From Flavobacterium agri (GTDB lineage Bacteria; Bacteroidota; Bacteroidia; Flavobacteriales; Flavobacteriaceae), in NCBI RefSeq assembly GCF_013401995.1, contig NZ_JACBJI010000002.1:248001-312000 (forward strand): DNA of 64,000 nucleotides. The letters run 5' to 3'. The stretch's first letter is position 1; each line of letters starts with the position of its first letter. The notes beneath the pieces were generated by a model. It had not been told where the DNA came from and searched no databases. It saw only the letters and a program-made list of their open reading frames with translations. Shown here piece after piece: positions 43,752-52,727 of the stretch. The translations under genes were made by a program, and so were the position numbers.

Positions 43752-43926
43752 AACCGCTGTCCTTTTATTGATTCTGGCCTGTCTGATCATGGTCGGGGCC
43801 GCCTTCCTCAAAATCCAGCACGTTGCCAATGCCGAGTATTTCCTGACGTTCGCGCTTTTGTTCCAGGTTGGTGTTTTCTGTTATATCGCGTACCGAAGTT
43901 TGTCGGGCAAAAACGGAAAATCCTGA
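43741..43926 (+). CDS. Small two-helix membrane protein
   Basis: This 61-residue protein starts inside the XRE gene. Two hydrophobic segments are visible (AVLLLILACLIMVGAAFL and EYFLTFALLFQVGVFCYIAY). The FLKIQHVANAEYFLTFALL part faintly recalls the N-terminus of GldL-like proteins, but it is too short to assign. It probably forms one operon with the DUF2975 and XRE genes. Confidence 0.7.
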   Translation: MKAKTAVLLLILACLIMVGAAFLKIQHVANAEYFLTFALLFQVGVFCYIAYRSLSGKNGKS

Positions 43927-43973
43927 TTTTAACATAAAATCGCATTTCGTATCTTTCGCAAAAACAGCCATTT

Positions 43974-44768
43974 ATGGATACGGTTTGTAAAAATTGCGAC
44001 CTAGAATTAAAACCGGAATTTGCTCATTGCCCCAATTGCGGGCAGAAATCCGACTTGCATCGACTGAGCCTGCACGAAGTCGGCCATGAAACCATCCATT
44101 ATTTTACACATGCCGACAAGGGCATTTTCCAATTGGTCCGCGATTTGGTCGTCAAAGGCGGGACCGTTGCGCGCGAATTCGTTCTGGGCAAACGCAAAAA
44201 ATATTTTCCTCCATTGAATTTCTTTTTGTTGGTAGCCGCCTTATACGTTTTCGCCTCGCATGTCAGCTATGTCAGGCAAACCCATGACGTGCGAAAAGAA
44301 CATCCTGAAATCGCAAAAATCGAAGATCCGGTTACACGAGAGAAGACATACATGGCTTATGAAAGGCAAAGAGTCGGGATAGAATTTGCGATTTATTATG
44401 GCAATTATGCGCTCATGCTCACGTTGCCGTTCGCGGCTTTTGTGTTGTGGTTGATGTATAGAAAAAATGTTTTCAACTACACCGAGCATCTCGTTGCAAA
44501 CATGTACATGTGGGGATTTTGCATGCTACTGAGCTCAGTTTCGATTCTTTTAGGGCATTATTTCCTTCATTACGACGCGAACATTGGCTTTATGATTTTC
44601 CTGTTGTTCCAGATTTGCTATTTCACGTGGTTTTACAAGCGTTTTCTTCAAAAATCGGGATTTTGGCCAACGGCTAAACTTGTTTTGGGAAGCGTGCTTG
44701 CAATCAGTTCTTGGTTCGTCGTTTTAGGTCTCGGAGTGACGGTTTACATCATGATTGGAATGTTCTAA
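43974..44768 (+). CDS. DUF3667 membrane protein with N-terminal zinc ribbon
   Basis: The 264-residue protein begins with a zinc-ribbon-like CKNCDLELKPEFAHCPNCGQ (four Cys). DUF3667 features follow: HYFTHADKGIFQLVRDLVVK, then GKRKKYFPPLNFFLLVAALY, and four or five hydrophobic segments in the second half. The function is unknown. It ends in a 4-bp overlap with the converging reductase gene. Confidence 0.88.
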   Translation: MDTVCKNCDLELKPEFAHCPNCGQKSDLHRLSLHEVGHETIHYFTHADKGIFQLVRDLVVKGGTVAREFVLGKRKKYFPPLNFFLLVAALYVFASHVSYVRQTHDVRKEHPEIAKIEDPVTREKTYMAYERQRVGIEFAIYYGNYALMLTLPFAAFVLWLMYRKNVFNYTEHLVANMYMWGFCMLLSSVSILLGHYFLHYDANIGFMIFLLFQICYFTWFYKRFLQKSGFWPTAKLVLGSVLAISSWFVVLGLGVTVYIMIGMF

Positions 44769-46957
44769 TAACAATCCATCTTGATCTGTCCGTTAGCCTG
44801 GAAATGGCTCAACGGTTTTTTGAGTTCGCTTTCGCAGATTTTAGAAAGTAGCTCGAGTACGTTGTTCTGCATCGCAAGCGATCCGCAAATCATCACGTTT
44901 CCGTTGTTTTTTAGCACCGAAGCGACAAAGCCTGAATCCTTTTCAAGTAAATCTTTCACGTATTGTTTTTCTCCGTGGCGCGAATAGGCCAGGTGCAGGC
45001 GCGTCAGTTTTCGTTTGGCGGTTTGTTTGTCGATGAACGCACGATACGGCTCAAACGACCGTTTTTCGCGGAATCCGCAGTACAAATGACATTCGTGTTT
45101 GGCGTCGTTTTCGTCTATCATGCCCAAGAATGGTGCGATTCCGGTTCCGTTCGAGATCAGCACGGTTTGCTTGGCGTTCGGATCGAAATGGAATGGGTCG
45201 TTCGCAACGATTCTTGCTTCGATGGTTTGTTCGATTTCCAAATCGTATAAAAACGTCGAACCGAGACCGAATTCGTGTCTTTTGATGCTAAGTTGTACGA
45301 GATTCGCGACTTTTCCGACAGAATATTGACGTTCGCGGTGGTCGTTGGCCGGATACACATTGAGCAAGTCGCCCGATCGGAACGCTTTTTTCTTTTTGGG
45401 TTCGAATTTGACAAGGAACGAACCGTCGATTTCGCATTCGGTTTTTTCGACAACCCTGAATTTCTGCAGTTTCTTGGGTTTCGCTTTCGCGGATTCCAGA
45501 TCGAGTTCCAGATCGATTCCGGCCTTGTTCGACCATTCGGAAGCCCATTCGGAAAAAGCCTCGATCGATTTGTCGTTCACCGTCCTGATTTCAAGGAAAG
45601 CATTAAGGTTTTCTTCGAGCGACATACGGTTGTACAAATCGTAAGCGAACTGGCAAAAATCGGGATAGGCGTGCGACCCGAATCCTACTATAGAAAAATG
45701 GACGGGTTGTGTTTGCGTGTGCTTTTCTATCGCCGCCAGCGCTTTTTTGGCATTCGTCGGAGCTTCGCCGTTTCCGTACGTCGCAGTAATCACGATAATG
45801 TGCTTGGCCGATTCGAAAGTTTGGTAATCGTTGAGTTCGGCAAAGAAAGAAGACTGTCCTTTTTTGAGCAGGCTTTCGTGAAACGCTTTGGCGAATCGCA
45901 TAGTGCTTCCATTTTCCGATCCCGCGAGAACGATGAATTCCGCTTGTTCTGCTTTGAATTTATTTCGCGTTTTTGCGCTTCGCCTTTTGAGCGTCATCGC
46001 AAACCCCGAGTAAATAAAAAACAAGATGTTTATCGATGCCACGGCAAGCACGAGAGCCCAAATTATGTTCGCGCGTCCCGTGTGGAGGTCGAGGCTTAAA
46101 TCGACGTAATTTTTGATTGAAGGCGATAAGTTCTCGGCCAGGATTTCGCCCGTAAACTGGTTCACGATTATTTCACGATCGTGCAGCTTTACCGTAAAAG
46201 CGTCCTCGATGTCGTCCGAAAAAGGGAATTCGACCGAAACAACATCCGACAGTTTTGTTTTTTGGAACGTCCCGAATTCATGAATCTTTATTTTCGGCTC
46301 CGATTTGACATTGTCGTAATCGATCTGCAATTTGGTTTCCGGTTTTTCGAAAACCTCAAATTCGTTGAATGTGAGGAAAACACCCGTAACCGAAATGATC
46401 AGGATCGGAATCAGCCACAACCTTCCGAAAATCACGTGATAGAACTGAAAACCGTTTTCCCGCACGACTTTCGAAAAGAACTTCGAGAGTTTTCGTTGGC
46501 GTTTGATCACCAAAATACTTCCCGTAAGCGCGATCAGGAACAGCAAAAAAGCCGTCAGTCCCATAAAGAAACGACCCAATCCGTGCAGGAAAAGCGAGCG
46601 GTGCAACGTGGTCACGAATTGGAAGAACTCGTTGTCGTTTTCGGCATTCCCGATAGATTTTCCGGTTTTCGGATCGAGGTAGATCTTCAGGCTTTGGCCG
46701 TCTTCGGGGATTACGTTGGCTTGTACGAAACGGTTTTTCTCGATTTTGATTTCGATCACTTCGTCGTAATTCTTCTGGGCGTTCGCAATGGTTTCGGCCA
46801 ACGTGATTTGGTCGAGATTGCGCAATGCATACGGCTTTAAACTATCCGAAACGGGTTCGAACGCTAAAATAAGCCCCGTAATCGAAGCGAGTAGAATAAA
46901 AAGGAAAGAAGATACGGCCAAAGCGAGATGGCTGTATCTCCAGATCGAAATCGTCAT
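44765..46957 (-). CDS. PepSY-TM / flavodoxin / NADPH-flavin reductase fusion (probable ferric reductase)
   Basis: The 730-residue protein joins an N-terminal PepSY-type membrane part (about residues 1-330; four helices, with His in TLHRSLFLHGLGRFF and YHVIFGRLWLIP) to a flavodoxin domain (about 345-490; ITATYGNGEAPTNAKKA) and a CPR-type reductase (FAD site ERQYSVGK, NADPH site SNGTGIAPFLGM, and CGSLAMQ). Such proteins pass electrons from NADPH across the inner membrane; reduction of ferric siderophores is a likely use. It is the last gene of an operon after ankyrin and DUF2271 genes. Confidence 0.88.
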   Translation of the reverse strand: MTISIWRYSHLALAVSSFLFILLASITGLILAFEPVSDSLKPYALRNLDQITLAETIANAQKNYDEVIEIKIEKNRFVQANVIPEDGQSLKIYLDPKTGKSIGNAENDNEFFQFVTTLHRSLFLHGLGRFFMGLTAFLLFLIALTGSILVIKRQRKLSKFFSKVVRENGFQFYHVIFGRLWLIPILIISVTGVFLTFNEFEVFEKPETKLQIDYDNVKSEPKIKIHEFGTFQKTKLSDVVSVEFPFSDDIEDAFTVKLHDREIIVNQFTGEILAENLSPSIKNYVDLSLDLHTGRANIIWALVLAVASINILFFIYSGFAMTLKRRSAKTRNKFKAEQAEFIVLAGSENGSTMRFAKAFHESLLKKGQSSFFAELNDYQTFESAKHIIVITATYGNGEAPTNAKKALAAIEKHTQTQPVHFSIVGFGSHAYPDFCQFAYDLYNRMSLEENLNAFLEIRTVNDKSIEAFSEWASEWSNKAGIDLELDLESAKAKPKKLQKFRVVEKTECEIDGSFLVKFEPKKKKAFRSGDLLNVYPANDHRERQYSVGKVANLVQLSIKRHEFGLGSTFLYDLEIEQTIEARIVANDPFHFDPNAKQTVLISNGTGIAPFLGMIDENDAKHECHLYCGFREKRSFEPYRAFIDKQTAKRKLTRLHLAYSRHGEKQYVKDLLEKDSGFVASVLKNNGNVMICGSLAMQNNVLELLSKICESELKKPLSHFQANGQIKMDCY

Positions 46958-46970
46958 ACTTTAAAAATTT

Positions 46971-47013
46971 GCCACGGATTTCACGAATCATACGAATTGG
47001 TGAAATTTGTGGC
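46971..47013. repeat. Palindrome GCCACGGATTTCAC / GTGAAATTTGTGGC
   Basis: Two 14-nt arms pair over a 15-nt spacer with two G-T pairs. It lies between the reductase and DUF2271 genes of one operon. A relative sits at 13310-13357. Words like CACGAATTTCACGAAT are common as dispersed repeats in Flavobacterium. Confidence 0.75.
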
Positions 47014-47018
47014 TAAAA

Positions 47019-47498
47019 TTAATTATTCGGTGCCAATCGCACGTAACGGATGTAGTTCGTGCCTTCTACTTTACCTGAAACGTTTTCTGTCGTAAGCGGC
47101 ACTTCGAGGTCTTTGACGTTGTACTTCTGGTTTTCGACGGCGGCCTCAAAACGCAACGTATAACCCGCATCTACTTTATCCGATTCGATCTCGATCACGT
47201 TCACGCTGCGGTCGCCACCGGCCATCGACGCTCCGGTAATCGCGCTGATGTTCTGCTTTTTCGCTTTTTGGAATTTCCACCATTCTTTCAAATCGGGATA
47301 CCATTTTTTGTCACGGCCCAAAACGTAAAGCGTCTGTTCGTATTCGCCTTTCGGATTTACCAAAGAAACCACGATGTACGCGCCTTCGCCGGGATAATTC
47401 GACATTTGGACCATGCATTTGTACTTGTCCGCTTTTTGTGCGTTTGCCGATGTGACTGCCAGAAATGCAATCGCGAAAATTTTAAAAACGTTTTTCAT
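47019..47498 (-). CDS. DUF2271 exported protein
   Basis: The product (159 aa) has a signal peptide (KNVFKIFAIAFLAVTSANAQ) and the DUF2271 domain: VQMSNYPGEGAYIVVSLVNP, LYVLGRDKKWYPDLKEWWKF, ISAITGASMAGGDRSV. The family is periplasmic and often lies beside PepSY-type flavoproteins. Its start shares one base with the stop of the ankyrin gene. A role in flavin or metal handling is inferred from neighbours only. Confidence 0.88.
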   Translation of the reverse strand: MKNVFKIFAIAFLAVTSANAQKADKYKCMVQMSNYPGEGAYIVVSLVNPKGEYEQTLYVLGRDKKWYPDLKEWWKFQKAKKQNISAITGASMAGGDRSVNVIEIESDKVDAGYTLRFEAAVENQKYNVKDLEVPLTTENVSGKVEGTNYIRYVRLAPNN

Positions 47499-48973
47499 TA
47501 TTTGAGGAAATCGATGGCTATCTTGTTTTGTTTCAAGGCTTCGTTTTCGGAAGCGAGATCGTAGGCGGTTTCGGCCATATCGGTCTTTTCATCGGTTTTG
47601 GCACCGATGGATACGAGGTATTTGAGCATCTCGTCGTTCTTCGAAATCATCGCGGCTTTGTGTAAGGCCGTCATGCCTTCGGCGTTTTTCATATTGACGT
47701 CGATTCCCAAACCTTGGGCGCGTTTGATCAGATCGAGGTTGTTTTTGGCCACCGCGATATGGAGAAGTGTGTTGCCGTTTTTCGATTTCGAATTCAAGTC
47801 AAAACCTTTCGATTGCAATGCTTTGAGTTTGGTGTCGAATTCCGCTGGCTTTTTCGGATTGTATGATTGGGCGAGGTAATAGGTGAGGTTGTTTCCGTCG
47901 ATGTCGACTATTTTCGTATCCGCGCCTTTTTCAAGCAAAAGACCGACGATTTCGGGAGAGTTCGATTGAACCGCCATCGACAAAGCCGATTGTCCTTTTG
48001 CATTTCTAGCGTTGATGTCTTTTGTTTTTTCGGCAAGCATTTTGACCAAGACCACATCCGGATTTGCCGCCGACGCATACATCAGAACATTATTTCCGTC
48101 TTTGTTGGTTTGGTTCACATCGACGCCTTTAGAAAGGAAATACGCGATGATTTCGGCTTGTTTTTCTTTGCGTACGATGAAGTGCAACGCGTTCTCGCCG
48201 TTCTTGCCGATCGCTGTCGGTTTGACGCCTTTCGACTCTAAAAACTGATACGTTTCAAGTGTATTTGTGTTCGATCGCGTGCCTTGTGCGGCCATGATCA
48301 TCGCGTTGTCGGAAAACTTAAGCCCTTTCTTGAGTAGGTTTTCCATGATGTCGCGGTTGCCGTTTTTGGAGACGTAATTGAGGATGCCGTTTCCGTTCGC
48401 GTCGGTGCTTTTCAAGTCGATTCCTTTGGATGAAAAGTAGTCGATAAGCGTCATGTCTTTGGCAGAACCCGAAGCCAAAAGCAAAGCATTCGCTCCGTCA
48501 TGGTCGAGATCTTTCTTGAGGTTCGCACCGAATTTGAGGCATAAGTCGTACACTTTCGTATTCGTTTGCCCGGTCGAGGCCGCGAAATTCATGATGGTGT
48601 AGCCGTGATCTTCGATGATGTCGGTCTTGGCGCCGTTCTTCTGCAAATATTCCATCAAATCGGTATTTCCGACGTAAGCAGCCCAAAAAATATAGGTACG
48701 TCCGTCGTGCGTGATTTTATTGGCGCCGTTTTCGGATTTCGAAAGCAGGTATTTGACGGTCGCATCGGGTGCTTTTTCGATGATCGCGTAAACCGTGGCG
48801 TCGAATGCGTTTGCGTTCAATTGCGTTGCGTCGTTGCCTTTCTGTTCGTCAGATTTTACGGTTTCTACAGATGGCGCGGCTTTCCAGTAATTTCTGTCGT
48901 GGAAAACATTTTGGGCGTTAAGCGCGATGCTGAAAAGCGAAAAGGCGAAGAGAAGAATAGATTTGGAATTCAT
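47498..48973 (-). CDS. Exported ankyrin-repeat protein
   Basis: I start at ATG 48973 (491 aa), which gives a signal peptide (NSKSILLFAFSLFSIALNAQ). The rest is a string of ankyrin repeats with motifs like DGRTYIFWAAYVGNTDLMEY, GNTLLHIAVAKNNLDLIKRA and GMTALHKAAMISKNDEMLKY. It would be a periplasmic or secreted binding scaffold. It is the first gene of the ankyrin-DUF2271-PepSY reductase operon, with stop and start sharing a base. Confidence 0.92.
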   Translation of the reverse strand: MNSKSILLFAFSLFSIALNAQNVFHDRNYWKAAPSVETVKSDEQKGNDATQLNANAFDATVYAIIEKAPDATVKYLLSKSENGANKITHDGRTYIFWAAYVGNTDLMEYLQKNGAKTDIIEDHGYTIMNFAASTGQTNTKVYDLCLKFGANLKKDLDHDGANALLLASGSAKDMTLIDYFSSKGIDLKSTDANGNGILNYVSKNGNRDIMENLLKKGLKFSDNAMIMAAQGTRSNTNTLETYQFLESKGVKPTAIGKNGENALHFIVRKEKQAEIIAYFLSKGVDVNQTNKDGNNVLMYASAANPDVVLVKMLAEKTKDINARNAKGQSALSMAVQSNSPEIVGLLLEKGADTKIVDIDGNNLTYYLAQSYNPKKPAEFDTKLKALQSKGFDLNSKSKNGNTLLHIAVAKNNLDLIKRAQGLGIDVNMKNAEGMTALHKAAMISKNDEMLKYLVSIGAKTDEKTDMAETAYDLASENEALKQNKIAIDFLK

Positions 48974-49056
48974 ATGGGATTTTTTCTGATGCGCAAAATT
49001 AAGCAGAATGATTCTAAATAAATAGTCGCAAATCATAAAATCAAGCCGAAAGCCAA

Positions 49057-49083
49057 TAAAAAAGCCGGAACTAAGTCCGGCTT
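49057..49083 (-). terminator. Terminator after atpC
   Basis: On the minus strand, AAGCCGGA / TCCGGCTT is followed by a T-run. It lies 20 bp after the atpC stop. Confidence 0.88.
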
Positions 49084-49102
49084 CTGCTTTATAAGGAATC
49101 GT

Positions 49103-49384
49103 TTAGTCTACCAAAACGATTACTTTATTGTCGTTCATTTCGATGGTTCCCGAATTGATCGCCAAAGTGTACGTCTTCTCGTCTACTTTGTGGAACTTGG
49201 CCGCCACTTCTTTCGCGAAATGGAAGCTGTTCGCCGCGATCTTCACATCGCCTTGCTTCAAGATCGAAACGATAGGCGCGTGGTGGTTCAATATCTGGAA
49301 ACTTCCGTCAACGCCCGGCAAGGTTACGGCTGTAACTTCACCTGAGAAAAGCGTCGCTTCGGGAGAAATAATATCTAACGTCAT
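49103..49384 (-). CDS. atpC: F1 ATP synthase epsilon subunit
   Basis: The protein (93 aa) is the beta-sandwich domain of the epsilon subunit, which links the gamma stalk to the c-ring and limits ATP hydrolysis. It shows MTLDIISPEATLFSGEVTAV and GSFQILNHHAPIVSILKQGD. The C-terminal helical hairpin of longer epsilons is absent, as usual in Bacteroidetes. It follows atpD at 80 bp, with an AT-rich inverted repeat between. Confidence 0.96.
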   Translation of the reverse strand: MTLDIISPEATLFSGEVTAVTLPGVDGSFQILNHHAPIVSILKQGDVKIAANSFHFAKEVAAKFHKVDEKTYTLAINSGTIEMNDNKVIVLVD

Positions 49385-49391
49385 AGTTTGA

Positions 49392-49462
49392 ATTATGAGT
49401 TATGAATTATAAATTATGAATTGGCACAGACGCATAATTCATAATTCATAATTCATAATTAT
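49392..49462. repeat. AT-rich inverted repeat between atpD and atpC
   Basis: Tracts of AATTATGA-type words on the left (49392-49424) are inverted on the right (49435-49462, words like AATTCATAATTCAT). They can form a hairpin with a spacer near GGCACAGACG. It lies within one operon and is built from short repeated words, as the xth repeat is. Confidence 0.85.
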
Positions 49463-49464
49463 TA

Positions 49465-50976
<1,512 letters not shown>

Positions 50977-51034
50977 TTATGTATTTATTAAATAGCCGTT
51001 TAGGTTTTCTAAAAGACCTTATTTTTTTCGAGTG

Positions 51035-51064
51035 CAAAGATAGTTTTTTAAAATAGCAAGTCAA
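51035..51064 (-). promoter_or_regulatory. Promoter of the atpD-atpC operon
   Basis: On the minus strand, TTG (51062-51064) and TATCTTTG (51035-51042) are 19 bp apart, fitting TTG-N17-23-TANNTTTG. The -7 box lies 62 bp upstream of the atpD start. Confidence 0.75.
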
Positions 51065-51138
51065 TAGGTGAACAGCGAAAAAAACGGTTAAAATTGAGGA
51101 TTGTCGACAACATGTAAATTCTTACTGAATTTTCCACA

Positions 51139-51172
51139 AAAGAAAAGAACCATCTCTCGCGAAACGGCTCTT
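51139..51172 (-). terminator. Terminator after the SGNH lipoprotein gene
   Basis: On the minus strand, the 7-bp stem AAGAGCC / GGTTCTT (one G-T pair) is followed by TTTTCT. The loop is 14 nt, longer than usual. Confidence 0.6.
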
Positions 51173-51191
51173 CTCGTCATTGGTTAGATTA

Positions 51192-52706
51192 TTACGGAAG
51201 CAACACAGGATACTGGATCTGGTAATCGCCCAAATCGGCTCCTTTGAAGTTCGACCCGTATGTCGCATTGATGGCTTCGAGGAATCGGTTCGCGATTAAT
51301 GCATAACCTCTTGCACTTGGGTGGATGCCGTCCAAAGAGAAAGCACCGCCTGTGACATAACTCGTGGTCATATGATAATTTCCGAAGCGGATTCCGCCGT
51401 TGAGCAACTGGTTCAACGTGGCTTTCGAATCGAAAAGAGCCAAACCGTGAGCCGATGCCGCGCCTTCGATCGTGATGTTATAAGCATCGGTGGCCACACG
51501 CACTTCGCCGGCCTCGGCATTGGTCAAAACCGCAGCATCCTGAAGCGGATACGTCACGCCGACCGTATTGAAAGGAGCCGGGACACCCGCTTGAGTCGTT
51601 CCGATGATGTTACGTGTCGGAAGCAAAATGAAATCGCGGAACGTTCCGTCTGCCGATTTTTTCGCATGACGCGCCTGTCCGTAAAGGTTGCCCATCAAGG
51701 TCGCTTGAGGTCCCGGAACGCCGCCGAGCATGAGTGCTCCCGTGATTTGGGCCGAATAATTCGTAAGGTTTTGGTCTACGATCAAAAGCGGATTCGTAGA
51801 ACCGGCCGCAACAAGATTGATGCGATCGCCTTCGCCCAAAGCCGTCAAAATTTGCTTAAGCGGACCCAAAAGCTGAGTATTCAAAGTCGTCGCTGTAGTC
51901 GCATCAAGAGGAACCGGGTTGTAAGGAACCGTCGTAAAGAATGGCAACGTGTTCACATAAGGCAAATTTCCGACAGCGCCTTTTGCGCCGTTTGCGGTCA
52001 ATCCGTCGATCATGGAATTGTAGACGTTGTCGAATACGGTCGGATCGGTGATGTCGTTTCCGCCGTAAGTCGCCGGATTGAAATTACCCGTTTGATTCGT
52101 TCCCGTACCACCCGAAGTCGCATATGCGAGTACGTCGTTTCCGCCAATCCACAAAGTGAAAAAGGTCGGATTCTGAGCCAAAGCGTCGCTAAAAGGGGAA
52201 GCCGTTGCCGAAGAAGCAAAACGTCCGAAATACGGGTTCAAAGTTCCGTAACCGGCCGCTCCCAAATGGAAACTTTTCGCTCCCGGAACGCCAAAATTGT
52301 TGAAAGGACCCGCAACGGTAGTTCCGAAAACCGTTCCCGAAACTCCGGGAACATTCGCCGGACCTGTGCCGTTGAAGTACAGACGCGTCGGGAACGCTGA
52401 AATCTGGACGCCGCCCATAGAAAATCCGCCGACATTATCCACCATCAACGGTTGGGCAAACGAACCACCGCCCGCCAAAGCGAATTGGGAAGCGATGATG
52501 TTCGGATAGGAATTCTCCTGTCCTTTCTTGAACAAGGCATTGTCGCTGTAACCTGCGGCGAACGAATCGCCCAAAGCCACATATTTGGAAAGGTCGGCAG
52601 AACCGGCCGTAATCGGTTCGTCGACGGTAGATGCGCTATCATCGTCGCTGCAGGCCGCCAACGTCAGCGATGCCAATACCAGCCATTTGAAATTTCGTAT
52701 CATCAT
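51192..52706 (-). CDS. SGNH/GDSL-type lipoprotein hydrolase
   Basis: The 504-residue protein has a lipoprotein signal (VLASLTLAACSDDDS), so it probably sits in the outer membrane. The GDS block YVALGDSFAAGYSD (nucleophile Ser), WIGGNDVLAYA and the C-terminal DGIHPSARGYALIANRFLE (catalytic Asp and His) fit SGNH esterases and lipases. The middle has Gly/Thr-rich inserts. It begins 21 bp after the TonB receptor gene on the same strand, so both are probably made together. The substrate is unknown. Confidence 0.9.
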   Translation of the reverse strand: MMIRNFKWLVLASLTLAACSDDDSASTVDEPITAGSADLSKYVALGDSFAAGYSDNALFKKGQENSYPNIIASQFALAGGGSFAQPLMVDNVGGFSMGGVQISAFPTRLYFNGTGPANVPGVSGTVFGTTVAGPFNNFGVPGAKSFHLGAAGYGTLNPYFGRFASSATASPFSDALAQNPTFFTLWIGGNDVLAYATSGGTGTNQTGNFNPATYGGNDITDPTVFDNVYNSMIDGLTANGAKGAVGNLPYVNTLPFFTTVPYNPVPLDATTATTLNTQLLGPLKQILTALGEGDRINLVAAGSTNPLLIVDQNLTNYSAQITGALMLGGVPGPQATLMGNLYGQARHAKKSADGTFRDFILLPTRNIIGTTQAGVPAPFNTVGVTYPLQDAAVLTNAEAGEVRVATDAYNITIEGAASAHGLALFDSKATLNQLLNGGIRFGNYHMTTSYVTGGAFSLDGIHPSARGYALIANRFLEAINATYGSNFKGADLGDYQIQYPVLLP

Positions 52707-52727
52707 ATATTTTTTTAGCGATTAGTA

